DNA of 50,193 bases, from assembly GCF_001667775.1 (NCBI RefSeq), contig NZ_LZJI01000246.1:1-50193 (forward strand), in the 5' to 3' direction. How positions within the stretch are numbered: the stretch's first letter is position 1; each line of letters begins with the position of its first letter. A program made the position numbers and the translations under genes. Positions 8,062-16,263 of this stretch are shown here, piece by piece. Source of the DNA: Mycobacterium sp. E1747. Lineage in GTDB: Bacteria > Actinomycetota > Actinomycetes > Mycobacteriales > Mycobacteriaceae. The notes under the pieces are model-generated. The model searched no databases. It had not been told where the DNA came from and saw only the letters and a list, made by a program, of their open reading frames with translations.

Positions 8062-9046
8062 TGGGAATCACGTCCGGCGCGTCCTCGATGTCACCGGTCT
8101 CACCGGTCCGCACGGCGCGGCGACCGAAGTACACGATGTAGGCGAGGAACGCCACCTCGGCGATGACCCCGATACCGACCCGAACGAAAGTCGGCAGCGG
8201 CGAGGGCGTGACCAGCGCCTCGATCAGCCCCGAGACCAGCAGCACGCCGGCCAGCCCGATGGCGACCGAGACGACGGCGCGACCCTGTTCCGCGAGCGCC
8301 TGCCCCCGCGGCCGGTCCCCGGGGGCGATCACCGACCACCCCAGCCGCATCCCGGCGCCCCCGGCCAGGAACACCGCCGTGAGCTCCAGCAGCCCGTGCG
8401 GTATCAACAGACCCAGCAGCAGGCCGCCCTTGCCGGCCTGGAACATCAGCCCGGAGATCAATCCCAGGTTGGCGGCGTTCTGGAAGAGGACGAACGGAAT
8501 CGGCAGCCCAAGTAGGACCGACGACGCGATGCACTGCGCCGACACCCAGGAGTTGTTCACCCAGATCTGCAGGGCGAACGCGGCGGCGGGATGTTCGCTG
8601 TAATAGGCGGCGATGTCGTGGTTGACCAATTGTTCGATGTCGCTTGGGTTTCCGGCGGCCGACTGCACTTCCGGATTGCCGGCCACCCAGAAGGCGATGA
8701 CCACGGCCACGGCGTAGAAAGCCACCGCGGTACCCAGCCACCACCGCCACGACCGGTAGGCGACCACCGGGAAGGACACCGTCCAAAACCGCACGAAGGT
8801 GCTGCTCAACGGCGCATGGGCGCCGGTCACCACGGAGCGTGCGCGCGCGACCAGACTCGAGAGCCGACCGATCAGCAGCGAGTCTGACGACGCTGAGCGC
8901 AACGTCGACAGGTGGGTGGACACCCGCTGGTACAGCTCCACCAGTTCGTCGACTTCGGCGCCGGTCAGCGAGCGACGTTTCCCGACCAGCCGGTCCAGGC
9001 GGTCCCAGGTGCTGCGATGGGCCAGCACGAATGCGTCGACGTCCAC
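8054..9046 (-). CDS. SpoIIM-like (stage II sporulation protein M family) membrane protein (Rv3694c type)
   Basis: The protein has 330 residues, the length I recall for Rv3694c. The N-terminal cytoplasmic helical part begins VDVDAFVLAHRSTWDRL. About five to six membrane helices follow, including VAFYAVAVVIAFWVAG and LIPHGLLELTAVFLAGGAGMRLG. The motif HGLLEL...GAGMRLG is characteristic of the SpoIIM/DUF95 family. Mycobacteria do not sporulate in the classical sense, so the role is unknown. GTG 9046 was chosen because it gives the family N-terminus. The divergent RDD gene starts 36 bases away, so the two probably share a promoter region; both recur next to MoxR/DUF58 clusters. Confidence 0.85.
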   Translation of the reverse strand: MDVDAFVLAHRSTWDRLDRLVGKRRSLTGAEVDELVELYQRVSTHLSTLRSASSDSLLIGRLSSLVARARSVVTGAHAPLSSTFVRFWTVSFPVVAYRSWRWWLGTAVAFYAVAVVIAFWVAGNPEVQSAAGNPSDIEQLVNHDIAAYYSEHPAAAFALQIWVNNSWVSAQCIASSVLLGLPIPFVLFQNAANLGLISGLMFQAGKGGLLLGLLIPHGLLELTAVFLAGGAGMRLGWSVIAPGDRPRGQALAEQGRAVVSVAIGLAGVLLVSGLIEALVTPSPLPTFVRVGIGVIAEVAFLAYIVYFGRRAVRTGETGDIEDAPDVIPTG

Positions 9047-9082
9047 CCTGCGCAGCCTAATCGCCCTGTACCGTTCGGTGTT

Positions 9083-9961
9083 ATGTCGGAGGTGGTGACC
9101 GGTGACGCCGTCGTACTCGACGTGCAGATCGCCCAGTTGCCGGTGCGGGCTTTGAGCGCACTGATCGATATCGCCGTGATGGTCGTCTGCTATCTGCTCG
9201 GACTGATGTTGTGGGCCGCCACGCTGACCCAGTACGACGCGGCACTGAGCACGGCCGTGCTGCTCATCTTCACGGTGCTGGTGCTCCTCGGCTATCCGGT
9301 GACACTCGAAACGGCAACACGCGGACGCTCGGTGGGCAAGATCGCGATGGGCCTGCGCGTGGTGTCCGACGACGGCGGCCCAGAGCGGTTCCGGCAGGCC
9401 CTGTTTCGGGCCCTGGCCGCGGTGGTGGAGATCTGGATGCTGTTCGGGAGTCCGGCGGTCATCTGCAGCATCCTGTCGCCGAAGGCCAAGCGGATCGGCG
9501 ATATCTTCGCCGGCACGGTGGTGGTGAACGAACGCGGGCCTCGGCTGGGTCCCCCGCCGGTGATGCCCCCGTCGCTGGCCTGGTGGGCCTCGTCGCTTCA
9601 ACTTTCCGGCCTGTCCCCCGGCCAGGCCGAAGTCGCACGGCAATTCCTTTCGCGCGCACCGCAACTAGATCGCCAGTTGCGTCACCAGATGGCATACCGC
9701 ATCGCCGGCGACGTGGTGTCCCGCATCGCGCCGCCACCCCCGCCGGGCGCGCCGCCGGAGCTGGTGCTCGCCGCCGTGCTAGCCGAACGGCACCGCCGCG
9801 AATTGGCCCGGCTGCGTCCCGCAATGCCGCAGCCTGCCCCCGCGCCGTGGCCATCCTGGTCGCCTGCGCCACCACAACAACCCGTGCCGTGGCCGGACGC
9901 GGGTGCGACACAGCAGGCCCCGTCGAATCCCGCCCCGGGCGGTTTCTCGCCGCCGAGCTGA
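9083..9961 (+). CDS. RDD family membrane protein (Rv3695 type)
   Basis: The protein has 292 residues. The RDD domain spans about residues 15-150, with the Arg-Ala-Leu segment PVRALSALIDIAVMVVCYLLG and TRGRSVGKIAMGLRVV. Three hydrophobic segments are evident. After residue 150 comes a soluble region with helices, and the tail is Pro-rich (APAPWPSWSPAPPQQPVPWP). RDD proteins are small membrane proteins, some proposed to be ion exchangers; substrate and role here are not known. ATG 9083 is the first start in frame that precedes the RDD domain. Confidence 0.82.
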   Translation: MSEVVTGDAVVLDVQIAQLPVRALSALIDIAVMVVCYLLGLMLWAATLTQYDAALSTAVLLIFTVLVLLGYPVTLETATRGRSVGKIAMGLRVVSDDGGPERFRQALFRALAAVVEIWMLFGSPAVICSILSPKAKRIGDIFAGTVVVNERGPRLGPPPVMPPSLAWWASSLQLSGLSPGQAEVARQFLSRAPQLDRQLRHQMAYRIAGDVVSRIAPPPPPGAPPELVLAAVLAERHRRELARLRPAMPQPAPAPWPSWSPAPPQQPVPWPDAGATQQAPSNPAPGGFSPPS

Positions 9962-9970
9962 CGGGCCGCG

Positions 9971-10372
9971 CTAGCTGGAGACGCTCGCCGCCATCAGCAG
10001 GACGTCGGCGATCAACAGCGCCCAACCGAACAGGGGAACCGCGATCCCGCCGCGACGCTTGGCGGTGAACAGCGAAATGACGATCACCACGACGGCGACC
10101 GCGGGGGCGCCGTAGAACGCGACCCCGAAATTGATTCCACCGTGGCCCAGGTTGGGGCAACTGCGATCGGCGCAGCCGTCGGTGCTCATCACCGCACCCA
10201 GCGCGAAAAGCATCACGATGGCGGCGGCGGGCACTGTGGCCAGCGCCAGCGCCCAGTTGGCCCACGGCCACACGTTGCGGTTGCCACTTCTGGGACCGCT
10301 GCCACCCTGCGCGGGGCCGGTCACGCCGGACGTTCCGCCACCTACCGCAAGGTTGGAGTTATCAGCGTTCAT
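9971..10372 (-). CDS. Small membrane protein of unknown function
   Basis: The protein has 133 residues. The first 35 are Gly/Ser/Asn-rich and hydrophilic, and three hydrophobic segments follow (ALALATVPAAAIVMLFALG, FGVAFYGAPAVAVVVIVISLF and GWALLIADVLLMAASV). A short Cys-containing loop (DGCADRSCPN) between helices one and two could hold a disulfide if it faces outside. It is convergent with the RDD gene, with only nine bases between the two stops. I do not recognise a family. Confidence 0.7.
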   Translation of the reverse strand: MNADNSNLAVGGGTSGVTGPAQGGSGPRSGNRNVWPWANWALALATVPAAAIVMLFALGAVMSTDGCADRSCPNLGHGGINFGVAFYGAPAVAVVVIVISLFTAKRRGGIAVPLFGWALLIADVLLMAASVSS

Positions 10373-10509
10373 CCCAGAGGTCCTACCCGCCGCCCGTCAC
10401 GCGCAAACCGGACGGGGTATGCCGGTGGCGGGCCGGCGCAGTCGCCGAACCGCAGGTCATCGGCGCTTCCAACATCTGCTAGGCCCGACCGTTGCATCGC
10501 GATCGTTTC

Positions 10510-10519
10510 CGATATATCG
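10510..10519. promoter_or_regulatory. Palindromic AT-rich site upstream of padR
   Basis: CGATATATCG is a perfect 10-base palindrome followed at once by TGATA, in an AT-rich patch unlike the surrounding GC-rich DNA, 57 bases upstream of the padR start. PadR regulators commonly repress their own promoters through AT-rich dyads, so this is a candidate operator overlapping the promoter. The padR Shine-Dalgarno AAGGA is at 10562-10566. Confidence 0.4.
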
Positions 10520-10575
10520 TGATACTTCGAAGCGCACAGTCGGTGCGCAATACCGAGAACGTAAGGACTCCAACC

Positions 10576-11286
10576 ATGAGCAACCACCCATTCATTCCAC
10601 CCGTCGGACCGTTCGCCGGTCCGGGCTTCGGCTTCGCAGCCGGTCCGGGGCAACTGCGCGCCCTGCACGGCGCCAGGCGCCACGCCCGGCGCGAATTCTT
10701 CGAGAACCTCCGCGACCACGCGGGCGAACAGGGTTTCGGCCCAGGCTTCGGTCCCGGGTTCGGGCCGGGTTTCGGTCCCGGGTTCGGCCCGGGTTTCGGT
10801 TTCGGCCCGGGCGGCCGGCGCGGCGGATGGCGGCGCGGCGGCCCCGGCCGCGGCAAGCGCGGTGACGTCCGCGCGGCCATCCTGGCGCTGCTGGCCCAGC
10901 GGCCGATGCACGGCTACGAGATGATCCAACAGATCGCCGAGCGCAGTAACGGGCTCTGGAAGCCCAGCCCCGGTTCGGTCTATCCCACGCTGCAGTTGCT
11001 GACCGACGAGGGGCTGATCACCGCGAGCGAGAGTGAGGGCAGCAAGAAGCTGTTCGAGCTCACCGACGAGGGCCGCGCGGCGGCCGAGAAGGTCGAGACC
11101 CCGCCGTGGGACGAGATCGCCGAAGGGGCCGACCCGGGTCACATGAACCTGCGGGCGGCTATCGGTCAACTGTTCGGCGCGGTCGCGCAGTCCGCGCACA
11201 CCGCCACCGCCGAGCAGCAGCAGCGGATCGTCGAGATCCTCAACAACGCGCGACGCGAGGTCTACGGCATCCTGGGCGAAGACTGA
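10576..11286 (+). CDS. PadR-family transcriptional regulator with FGPG repeat tail
   Basis: The protein has 236 residues. The winged-helix PadR domain covers about residues 95-170, with RAAILALLAQRPMHGYEMIQQI, PSPGSVYPTLQLLTDEGLI and KKLFELTDEGRAA. A C-terminal helical dimerisation segment follows. The N-terminal 90 residues are unusual: a Phe-Gly-Pro-Gly repeat from about 53 to 80, then an Arg/Gly-rich patch (GGRRGGWRRGGPGRGKRG) that may contact DNA or RNA. ATG 10576 has the ribosome-binding site AAGGA at good distance, and the codons upstream of it in frame lie in the promoter. The target is unknown; autoregulation is likely. Confidence 0.87.
   Translation: MSNHPFIPPVGPFAGPGFGFAAGPGQLRALHGARRHARREFFENLRDHAGEQGFGPGFGPGFGPGFGPGFGPGFGFGPGGRRGGWRRGGPGRGKRGDVRAAILALLAQRPMHGYEMIQQIAERSNGLWKPSPGSVYPTLQLLTDEGLITASESEGSKKLFELTDEGRAAAEKVETPPWDEIAEGADPGHMNLRAAIGQLFGAVAQSAHTATAEQQQRIVEILNNARREVYGILGED
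10732..10815 (+). repeat. In-frame Phe-Gly-Pro-Gly repeat within padR
   Basis: Twelve-base units of the type GGCTTCGGTCCC/GGTTTCGGGCCG recur about six times and encode GFGPGFGPGF. The units alternate CCC/CCG codons, so this is a degenerate minisatellite. Confidence 0.75.
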
Positions 11287-11300
11287 GCCCTGGCGCACAA

Positions 11301-11353
11301 CGGACCCTGGATCAGGTCACTGATCAAGTTACCGAGACCCAATCCAGGGTCCG
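11301..11353. terminator. 12-bp inverted repeat between convergent padR and glpK
   Basis: CGGACCCTGGAT (11301-11312) and ATCCAGGGTCCG (11342-11353) are perfect inverted copies separated by 29 bases. The left arm lies 14 bases after the padR stop; the right arm lies in the last codons of glpK on the opposite strand. There is no T-run, so it is at most a non-canonical, possibly bidirectional, terminator. Confidence 0.45.
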
Positions 11354-12841
11354 CTGCACCGCCTTACGCCAGCCCGCGTAGCCGGCGGCGCGCTGCTCGT
11401 CGGTCCACGCCGGCGTCCACCGCTTGTCTTCGTGCCAGTTCGCCCGCAGGTCGGACGGGTCGGCCCAGAAACCCACCGCCAGACCCGCCGCGTAGGCCGC
11501 GCCCAGCGCGGTCGTTTCGGCGACCACCGGCCGCACCACGTCGACGCCGAGCACATCGGCCTGAATCTGCATGCAGAGGTCATTGGCGGTGATGCCGCCG
11601 TCCACCTTCAACACCTCAAGGCGCACACCGGAATCCGCCGCCATCGCGTCCACCACGTCGCGGCTCTGGTAACAGATCGCCTCGAGCGTCGCGCGGGCGA
11701 GGTGCGCGTTGGTGTTGAACCGCGACAACCCCACGATCGCGCCGCGGGCGTCGGATCGCCAATAGGGCGCGAACAGTCCGGAGAACGCCGGGACGAAATA
11801 CACCCCACCGTTGTCGGCTACCTGACGCGCCAACGACTCGCTTTGCGCGGCGCCGCTGATGATGCCCAACTGGTCGCGCAGCCATTGCACCGCAGCGCCG
11901 GTGACCGCGATCGAACCTTCAAGCGCGTACACGGGTTTGGCGTCGCCAAACTGGTAACAGACGGTGGTCAGCAGCCCGTTGTTCGACCGCACGATCGTCT
12001 CGCCGGTGTTGAGCAGCAGGAAATTTCCGGTGCCGTAGGTGTTTTTCGCCTCGCCCTCCGACAGGCACACCTGGCCCACCATCGCCGCGTGCTGGTCACC
12101 GAGGACCCCCGTGATCGGCACCTCGCCACCGACCGGCCCGGTTTGCGCGGAGACGCCGTATGGCTGCGGCGACGACGACGGCGCGATCGCCGGCAGCATC
12201 GCGCGCGGGATGGCGAAGAACGACAGCAGATCGTCGTCCCAGTCGAGCGTTTCGAGGTCCATCAGCATGGTCCGGCTGGCGTTGGTCACGTCGGTGACGT
12301 GCACGCCGCCACGCGGACCGCCGGTCAGATTCCACAGCACCCAGGTGTCCGGGGTGCCGAACAGGGCGTCGCCGCTTTCGGCGGCCTCGCGCACGCCGTC
12401 GACGTTGTCCAGGATCCATTGCAATTTGCCGCCGGAGAAGTACGTCGCCGGCGGCAGACCCGCCTTGCGGCGGATCACCTCACCGCGGCCGTCGCGTTCC
12501 AGCGCCGACGCGATGCGGTCGGTGCGGGTGTCCTGCCAGACGATGGCGTTGTAATAGGGCCGCCCGGTGCGCCGATTCCAGACCAGCGTGGTTTCCCGCT
12601 GATTCGTGATGCCAAGGGCAGCAATGTCTTTGGCAGCCAAATTGGCGCGGTTCAGCACCGACATCAGCACCGAGGAGGTACGCTCCCAGATTTCGACCGG
12701 GTCGTGCTCGACCCAGCCGGCGCGGGGCAGGATCTGTTCGTGCTCGAGTTGATGGCGAGCCACTTCGGCGCCGTCGCGATCGAAGATCATGCAACGCGTG
12801 CTGGTGGTTCCCTGGTCGATGGCGGCGACAAAGTCGGACAC
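11324..12841 (-). CDS. glpK: Glycerol kinase
   Basis: The protein has 505 residues, usual for GlpK (about 500). It phosphorylates glycerol with ATP to sn-glycerol 3-phosphate in the cytoplasm. FGGY-kinase landmarks are AAIDQGTTSTRC near residues 6-17, GWVEHDPVEIW near 42, WNLTGG, GVLGDQHAAMVGQ, TYGTGNFLLLNTG near 267-279 and KVDGGITANDLCMQIQAD near 415. All expected motifs are present. The start is GTG at 12841; no transporter gene for glycerol is adjacent. It corresponds to Rv3696c in the syntenic order. Confidence 0.96.
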   Translation of the reverse strand: MSDFVAAIDQGTTSTRCMIFDRDGAEVARHQLEHEQILPRAGWVEHDPVEIWERTSSVLMSVLNRANLAAKDIAALGITNQRETTLVWNRRTGRPYYNAIVWQDTRTDRIASALERDGRGEVIRRKAGLPPATYFSGGKLQWILDNVDGVREAAESGDALFGTPDTWVLWNLTGGPRGGVHVTDVTNASRTMLMDLETLDWDDDLLSFFAIPRAMLPAIAPSSSPQPYGVSAQTGPVGGEVPITGVLGDQHAAMVGQVCLSEGEAKNTYGTGNFLLLNTGETIVRSNNGLLTTVCYQFGDAKPVYALEGSIAVTGAAVQWLRDQLGIISGAAQSESLARQVADNGGVYFVPAFSGLFAPYWRSDARGAIVGLSRFNTNAHLARATLEAICYQSRDVVDAMAADSGVRLEVLKVDGGITANDLCMQIQADVLGVDVVRPVVAETTALGAAYAAGLAVGFWADPSDLRANWHEDKRWTPAWTDEQRAAGYAGWRKAVQRTLDWVSVT

Positions 12842-12926
12842 GTCAGGAGTCCATCATGGTCTGCCCGACCGGACAAGCTCACCGCGTAGCTTGCTTTACC
12901 GCCGACAACCCTGTTCCATCGGCGTT

Positions 12927-14399
12927 GTGGGCGAACAGGTCAAGCGCACCACGTACAACAGCGCACATCGGCGGGAATACCGGCGCAAGCTTCAGCTATG
13001 CCTGGACGTATTCGCGACGATGCTGGCGCGTTCGCGCTTTGACTCCGACAAGCCGCTCACCGGCATGGAAATCGAGTGCAACCTGGTCGACGCCGATTAC
13101 CAGCCGGCGATGTCGAACCGCGACGTGCTGGACGCCATCGGGGATCCGGCGTTCCAGCCGGAATTGGGCGCCTACAACATCGAATTCAACGTGCCGCCCC
13201 ACGCCCTGCCCGGACACACCGCGCTGGACCTGGAAGCTGAGGTGCGGGCCAGCCTGAACGACGCAGAGACCAAGGCCGGCCTGGGTGGGGCGCACATCGT
13301 GATGATCGGAATCCTGCCCACGCTGATGCCCGAGCATCTGGCCACCGGTTGGATGAGCGACTCACGCCGGTACGCCGCGCTCAACGACTCGATCTTCACC
13401 GCACGCGGCGAGGACATCCCGATCAACATCTCCGGCCCCGAACCGCTGAGCTGGCAGGCCGTGTCGATAGCGCCCGAATCCGCTTGCACCAGCATCCAAT
13501 TGCACCTGCAGGTCGCCCCGGAGATGTTCGCCGCCAACTGGAACGCTGCTCAGGCGGTGGCCGGACCGCAGCTGGCGCTCGGCGCCAACTCGCCGTACTT
13601 CTTCGGCCACCAGCTGTGGTCCGAGACGCGCATCGAACTGTTCACGCAGTCCACCGACACCCGGCCCGAGGAGCTGAAGTCCCAGGGCGTGCGGCCGCGG
13701 GTGTGGTTCGGCGAAAGGTGGATCTCCTCGGTCCTCGACCTGTACCGGGAGAACATCCGCTACTTCCCGCCCCTGTTGCCCGAGGTGTCCGACGAGGATC
13801 CGCTCGCCGAGCTGGCCGCCGGGCGGGCACCGCGGCTGTCCGAGATGCGGCTGCACAGCGGCACCGTGTACCGGTGGAACCGGCCGGTCTACGACGTGGT
13901 CAACGGGCGGCCGCACCTGCGGCTGGAGAATCGGGTGTTGCCGGCCGGCCCGACCGTGGTGGACATGCTGGCGAATTCGGCCTTCTTCTACGGCCTGTTG
14001 CGCAGTCTGTCCGAGGATCACGATCCGGTCTGGGCGAGCATGGATTTCGCTGCGGCACAGTCGAATTTCCTCGAGGCGGCACGCAATGGAATCGATGCCC
14101 GGCTGCAGTGGCCTGGTGTGGGCGACGTGCGGGCCACCACGCTGGTTCTCGACACGCTGCTGCCCATCGCCGACGAGGGGCTGCGCCGCTGGGGCGTCGA
14201 CGCCGAGGTGCGGGACCGCTTCCTGGGGGTCATCGAGGGCCGCGCCCGAACCGGCCGCAACGGCGCCAGCTGGCAGGTGTCGACAGTGCGCGCGCTGGAA
14301 GACACCGGAATGACCCGTCCCGCGGCGCTGGCCGAGATGCTGCGCCGGTACTGCGAGCACATGCACGCCAACGAACCGGTGCACACCTGGCAATCATGA
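12927..14399 (+). CDS. Glutamate-cysteine ligase-like protein (Rv3698 type)
   Basis: The protein has 490 residues. The GCS2-type ATP-grasp-like fold is suggested by GMEIECNLVD near residue 48, the acidic substrate/metal-binding pattern PELGAYNIEFNVPP near 86, and SCTSIQLHLQV-like ACTSIQLHLQVAPE near 190. HQLWSETRIELF and LHSGTVYRWNRPVYD follow. These enzymes join glutamate to an amine, but mycobacteria do not make glutathione, so the true substrate is unknown. It is distinct from EgtA five genes on. GTG 12927 is the first start after the divergent glpK and is followed by a basic N-terminus; an upstream start could add some residues. The methyltransferase follows 21 bases downstream and may be co-transcribed. 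Confidence 0.78.
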   Translation: MGEQVKRTTYNSAHRREYRRKLQLCLDVFATMLARSRFDSDKPLTGMEIECNLVDADYQPAMSNRDVLDAIGDPAFQPELGAYNIEFNVPPHALPGHTALDLEAEVRASLNDAETKAGLGGAHIVMIGILPTLMPEHLATGWMSDSRRYAALNDSIFTARGEDIPINISGPEPLSWQAVSIAPESACTSIQLHLQVAPEMFAANWNAAQAVAGPQLALGANSPYFFGHQLWSETRIELFTQSTDTRPEELKSQGVRPRVWFGERWISSVLDLYRENIRYFPPLLPEVSDEDPLAELAAGRAPRLSEMRLHSGTVYRWNRPVYDVVNGRPHLRLENRVLPAGPTVVDMLANSAFFYGLLRSLSEDHDPVWASMDFAAAQSNFLEAARNGIDARLQWPGVGDVRATTLVLDTLLPIADEGLRRWGVDAEVRDRFLGVIEGRARTGRNGASWQVSTVRALEDTGMTRPAALAEMLRRYCEHMHANEPVHTWQS

Positions 14400-14420
14400 C
14401 CGCGGAGTACGTTGAAAATC

Positions 14421-15101
14421 ATGCCGAACGATCAGGTCATGGATTGGGACAGCGCGTACCGCGAGCAGGCGCACTTCCAGGGCCCGCCGCCGTGGAACAT
14501 CGGTGAGCCGCAACCGGAGCTGGCCGCGCTGGCCGCGGCCGGGAAGTTCCGCAGCGACGTGCTGGATGCCGGCTGCGGGGTCGCCGAGTTGTCGTTGGCG
14601 CTGGCCGCGCAGGGCTACACGGTGGTCGGTGTCGACCTCACGCCGACCGCCGTCGCGGCGGCGACCAAGGCCGCCCAGGAGCGTGGCCTGACCACGGCCA
14701 GCTTCGTGCAGGCGGACATCACGTCGTTGCGCGGTTATGACGGCCGGTTCTCGACGATCGTGGATTCCACGCTGTTTCATTCATTGCCCGTCGACGGCCG
14801 CGATGGCTACCTGAGCTCCATCCACCGCGCGGCCGCGCCGGGGGCCGGCCTGTTTGTCCTGGTGTTCGCCAAGGGCGCCTTTCCCGCCGAGATGGAGCCG
14901 AAGCCCAACGAGGTCGACGAGGACGAACTTCGCGCCGCAGTGAGCAAGTATTGGGAGGTTGACGAGATCCGCCCGGCCTACATCCTGTCGAACGCCGTCG
15001 AGATTCCCGACGCGCCCTTCGAATTCCCGCCGCATGACCGCGACGAGAAGGGCCGGATCAAGATGCCCGCCTACCTGCTGACGGCGCACAAGGCGGGGTG
15101 A
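14421..15101 (+). CDS. Class I SAM-dependent methyltransferase (Rv3699 type)
   Basis: The protein has 226 residues. Motif I is DVLDAGCGVAELSLALA near residues 45-61, the acidic end of strand 2 is VVGVDLTP near 71, and motif II-like sequence ADITSLRGY is near 101. The C-terminal part contains PPHDRDEKGRIKMPAYLLTAHK. Family resemblance is to thiopurine/tellurite-type small-molecule methyltransferases; the substrate is not known. ATG 14421 is used, although TTG 14412 is in frame. It lies just after the ligase-like gene and convergent with the ergothioneine operon. Confidence 0.85.
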   Translation: MPNDQVMDWDSAYREQAHFQGPPPWNIGEPQPELAALAAAGKFRSDVLDAGCGVAELSLALAAQGYTVVGVDLTPTAVAAATKAAQERGLTTASFVQADITSLRGYDGRFSTIVDSTLFHSLPVDGRDGYLSSIHRAAAPGAGLFVLVFAKGAFPAEMEPKPNEVDEDELRAAVSKYWEVDEIRPAYILSNAVEIPDAPFEFPPHDRDEKGRIKMPAYLLTAHKAG

Positions 15102-15114
15102 TCCTTCAGCCTGC

Positions 15115-16263
15115 TCAAGCCGATGTCGCCGCGGTCGCGGCGATCAGCGCCTCGGCGAAGGTCTCCAGATCGTCGGCCGTGGTGTCGACGTGTGGCGAGA
15201 TCCGCAGCACGGGCCCGCTCAGCCGCAGGGGTGCCCGCTGCACGCCGACGAAGGTGGTCAGGATCCGCCGTTCGGCCTGCAGCCACGACCGCACCGCTTG
15301 CGGGTCGGCGCCGTCGACGGGGGCCAGCGTGGTGATGGCGCTGGGCTCGTCGACCTCCTCGACCACCGCCCAGCCGGCCACGTCGGCCAGTACCCGGCGG
15401 CTGTCGCCGCCCAGGTCGGCCAGCCGCACGCGCACCGTCTCCGGCCCGTACGCCAGATGCTCGCCCAGTGCCAGCGAAAACCCAAGGCGCGCAGCGACAT
15501 TGGCTTCGCCGAATTCGAGCTGCTGGGCCACCGAGAACGAGCCCGCGAGCCAATCCGGCGCCGCCAGCCGCGGCCGCAGGCCCTCCAACAGCTCGCGGCG
15601 CACCGCGAGGGCCCCGACACCGCGCGGCCCGGCGAGCCACTTGCGCGACGACGCGTAGGTGACGTCGGCGCCGACCGCGCAGTCCACCTGGCCGAGCGCC
15701 TGGGCGGCGTCGACGACGAGCGGCAGCCCCAACTCGCGGCACAATTGCGCCACCATCGGCAGCGGTTGCACCACACCGCTGTGGCTGCCGACCGCGGTGA
15801 GGTGGACCAGATCGGGCGGGTCGGCTTCCAGCGCCAGCGCCGCGTCGTCGAGCGCGACCCGGCCATCCTCGAGCGTCGGCAGCAGCCGGCGGGCGAATCC
15901 GTGGGCGGCCAGCAGTGCCAGGTTGGGACCGTACTCGCCGGGCAGGCACGCCACCCGGCGGCGGTCCGCCGGCCAGGCGCCGAGCAGCAGATCCAGGGCG
16001 TTGCACGAACCGGTGGTGAACACCACCTCGGCGTCGGGCATGCCGGACAGCGCGGCGAACGCCACCCGACCGGCGTCGAGCGCGGGCGCGGCGGCCTCGG
16101 CCGCGACGTAGCCGCCGACTTCGGACTCGTTGCGCGCGTGCTGGGCGGCGGCGTCGATCACGGCAAGGCTTTGGCGCGAGCAGGCCGCGCTGTCCAGGTG
16201 CAGCCCGGCCACCGGCAGGCGGGCCGCCCGCCATCGGTCAGCCAGCGAACCCGCGGGCGTCAC
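15115..16263 (-). CDS. egtE: Ergothioneine biosynthesis PLP-dependent C-S lyase EgtE
   Basis: The protein has 382 residues. EgtE cleaves hercynylcysteine sulfoxide to ergothioneine with PLP. It has an aminotransferase class V fold: SEVGGYVAAEAA near residue 47, TTGSCNALDLLLG near 83, LVVDAAQALGQVD near 185, and YASSRKWLAGPRGVG near 208, in which the lysine is the expected Schiff-base residue. The GTG start overlaps the egtD stop as GTGA. It is the last gene of the egtABCDE operon. Confidence 0.93.
   Translation of the reverse strand: MTPAGSLADRWRAARLPVAGLHLDSAACSRQSLAVIDAAAQHARNESEVGGYVAAEAAAPALDAGRVAFAALSGMPDAEVVFTTGSCNALDLLLGAWPADRRRVACLPGEYGPNLALLAAHGFARRLLPTLEDGRVALDDAALALEADPPDLVHLTAVGSHSGVVQPLPMVAQLCRELGLPLVVDAAQALGQVDCAVGADVTYASSRKWLAGPRGVGALAVRRELLEGLRPRLAAPDWLAGSFSVAQQLEFGEANVAARLGFSLALGEHLAYGPETVRVRLADLGGDSRRVLADVAGWAVVEEVDEPSAITTLAPVDGADPQAVRSWLQAERRILTTFVGVQRAPLRLSGPVLRISPHVDTTADDLETFAEALIAATAATSA

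Noticed and set aside
11301..11353. Classical rho-independent terminator for padR
   Set aside because: The stem is perfect but there is no T-run after either arm, so it is listed only as a low-confidence terminator.
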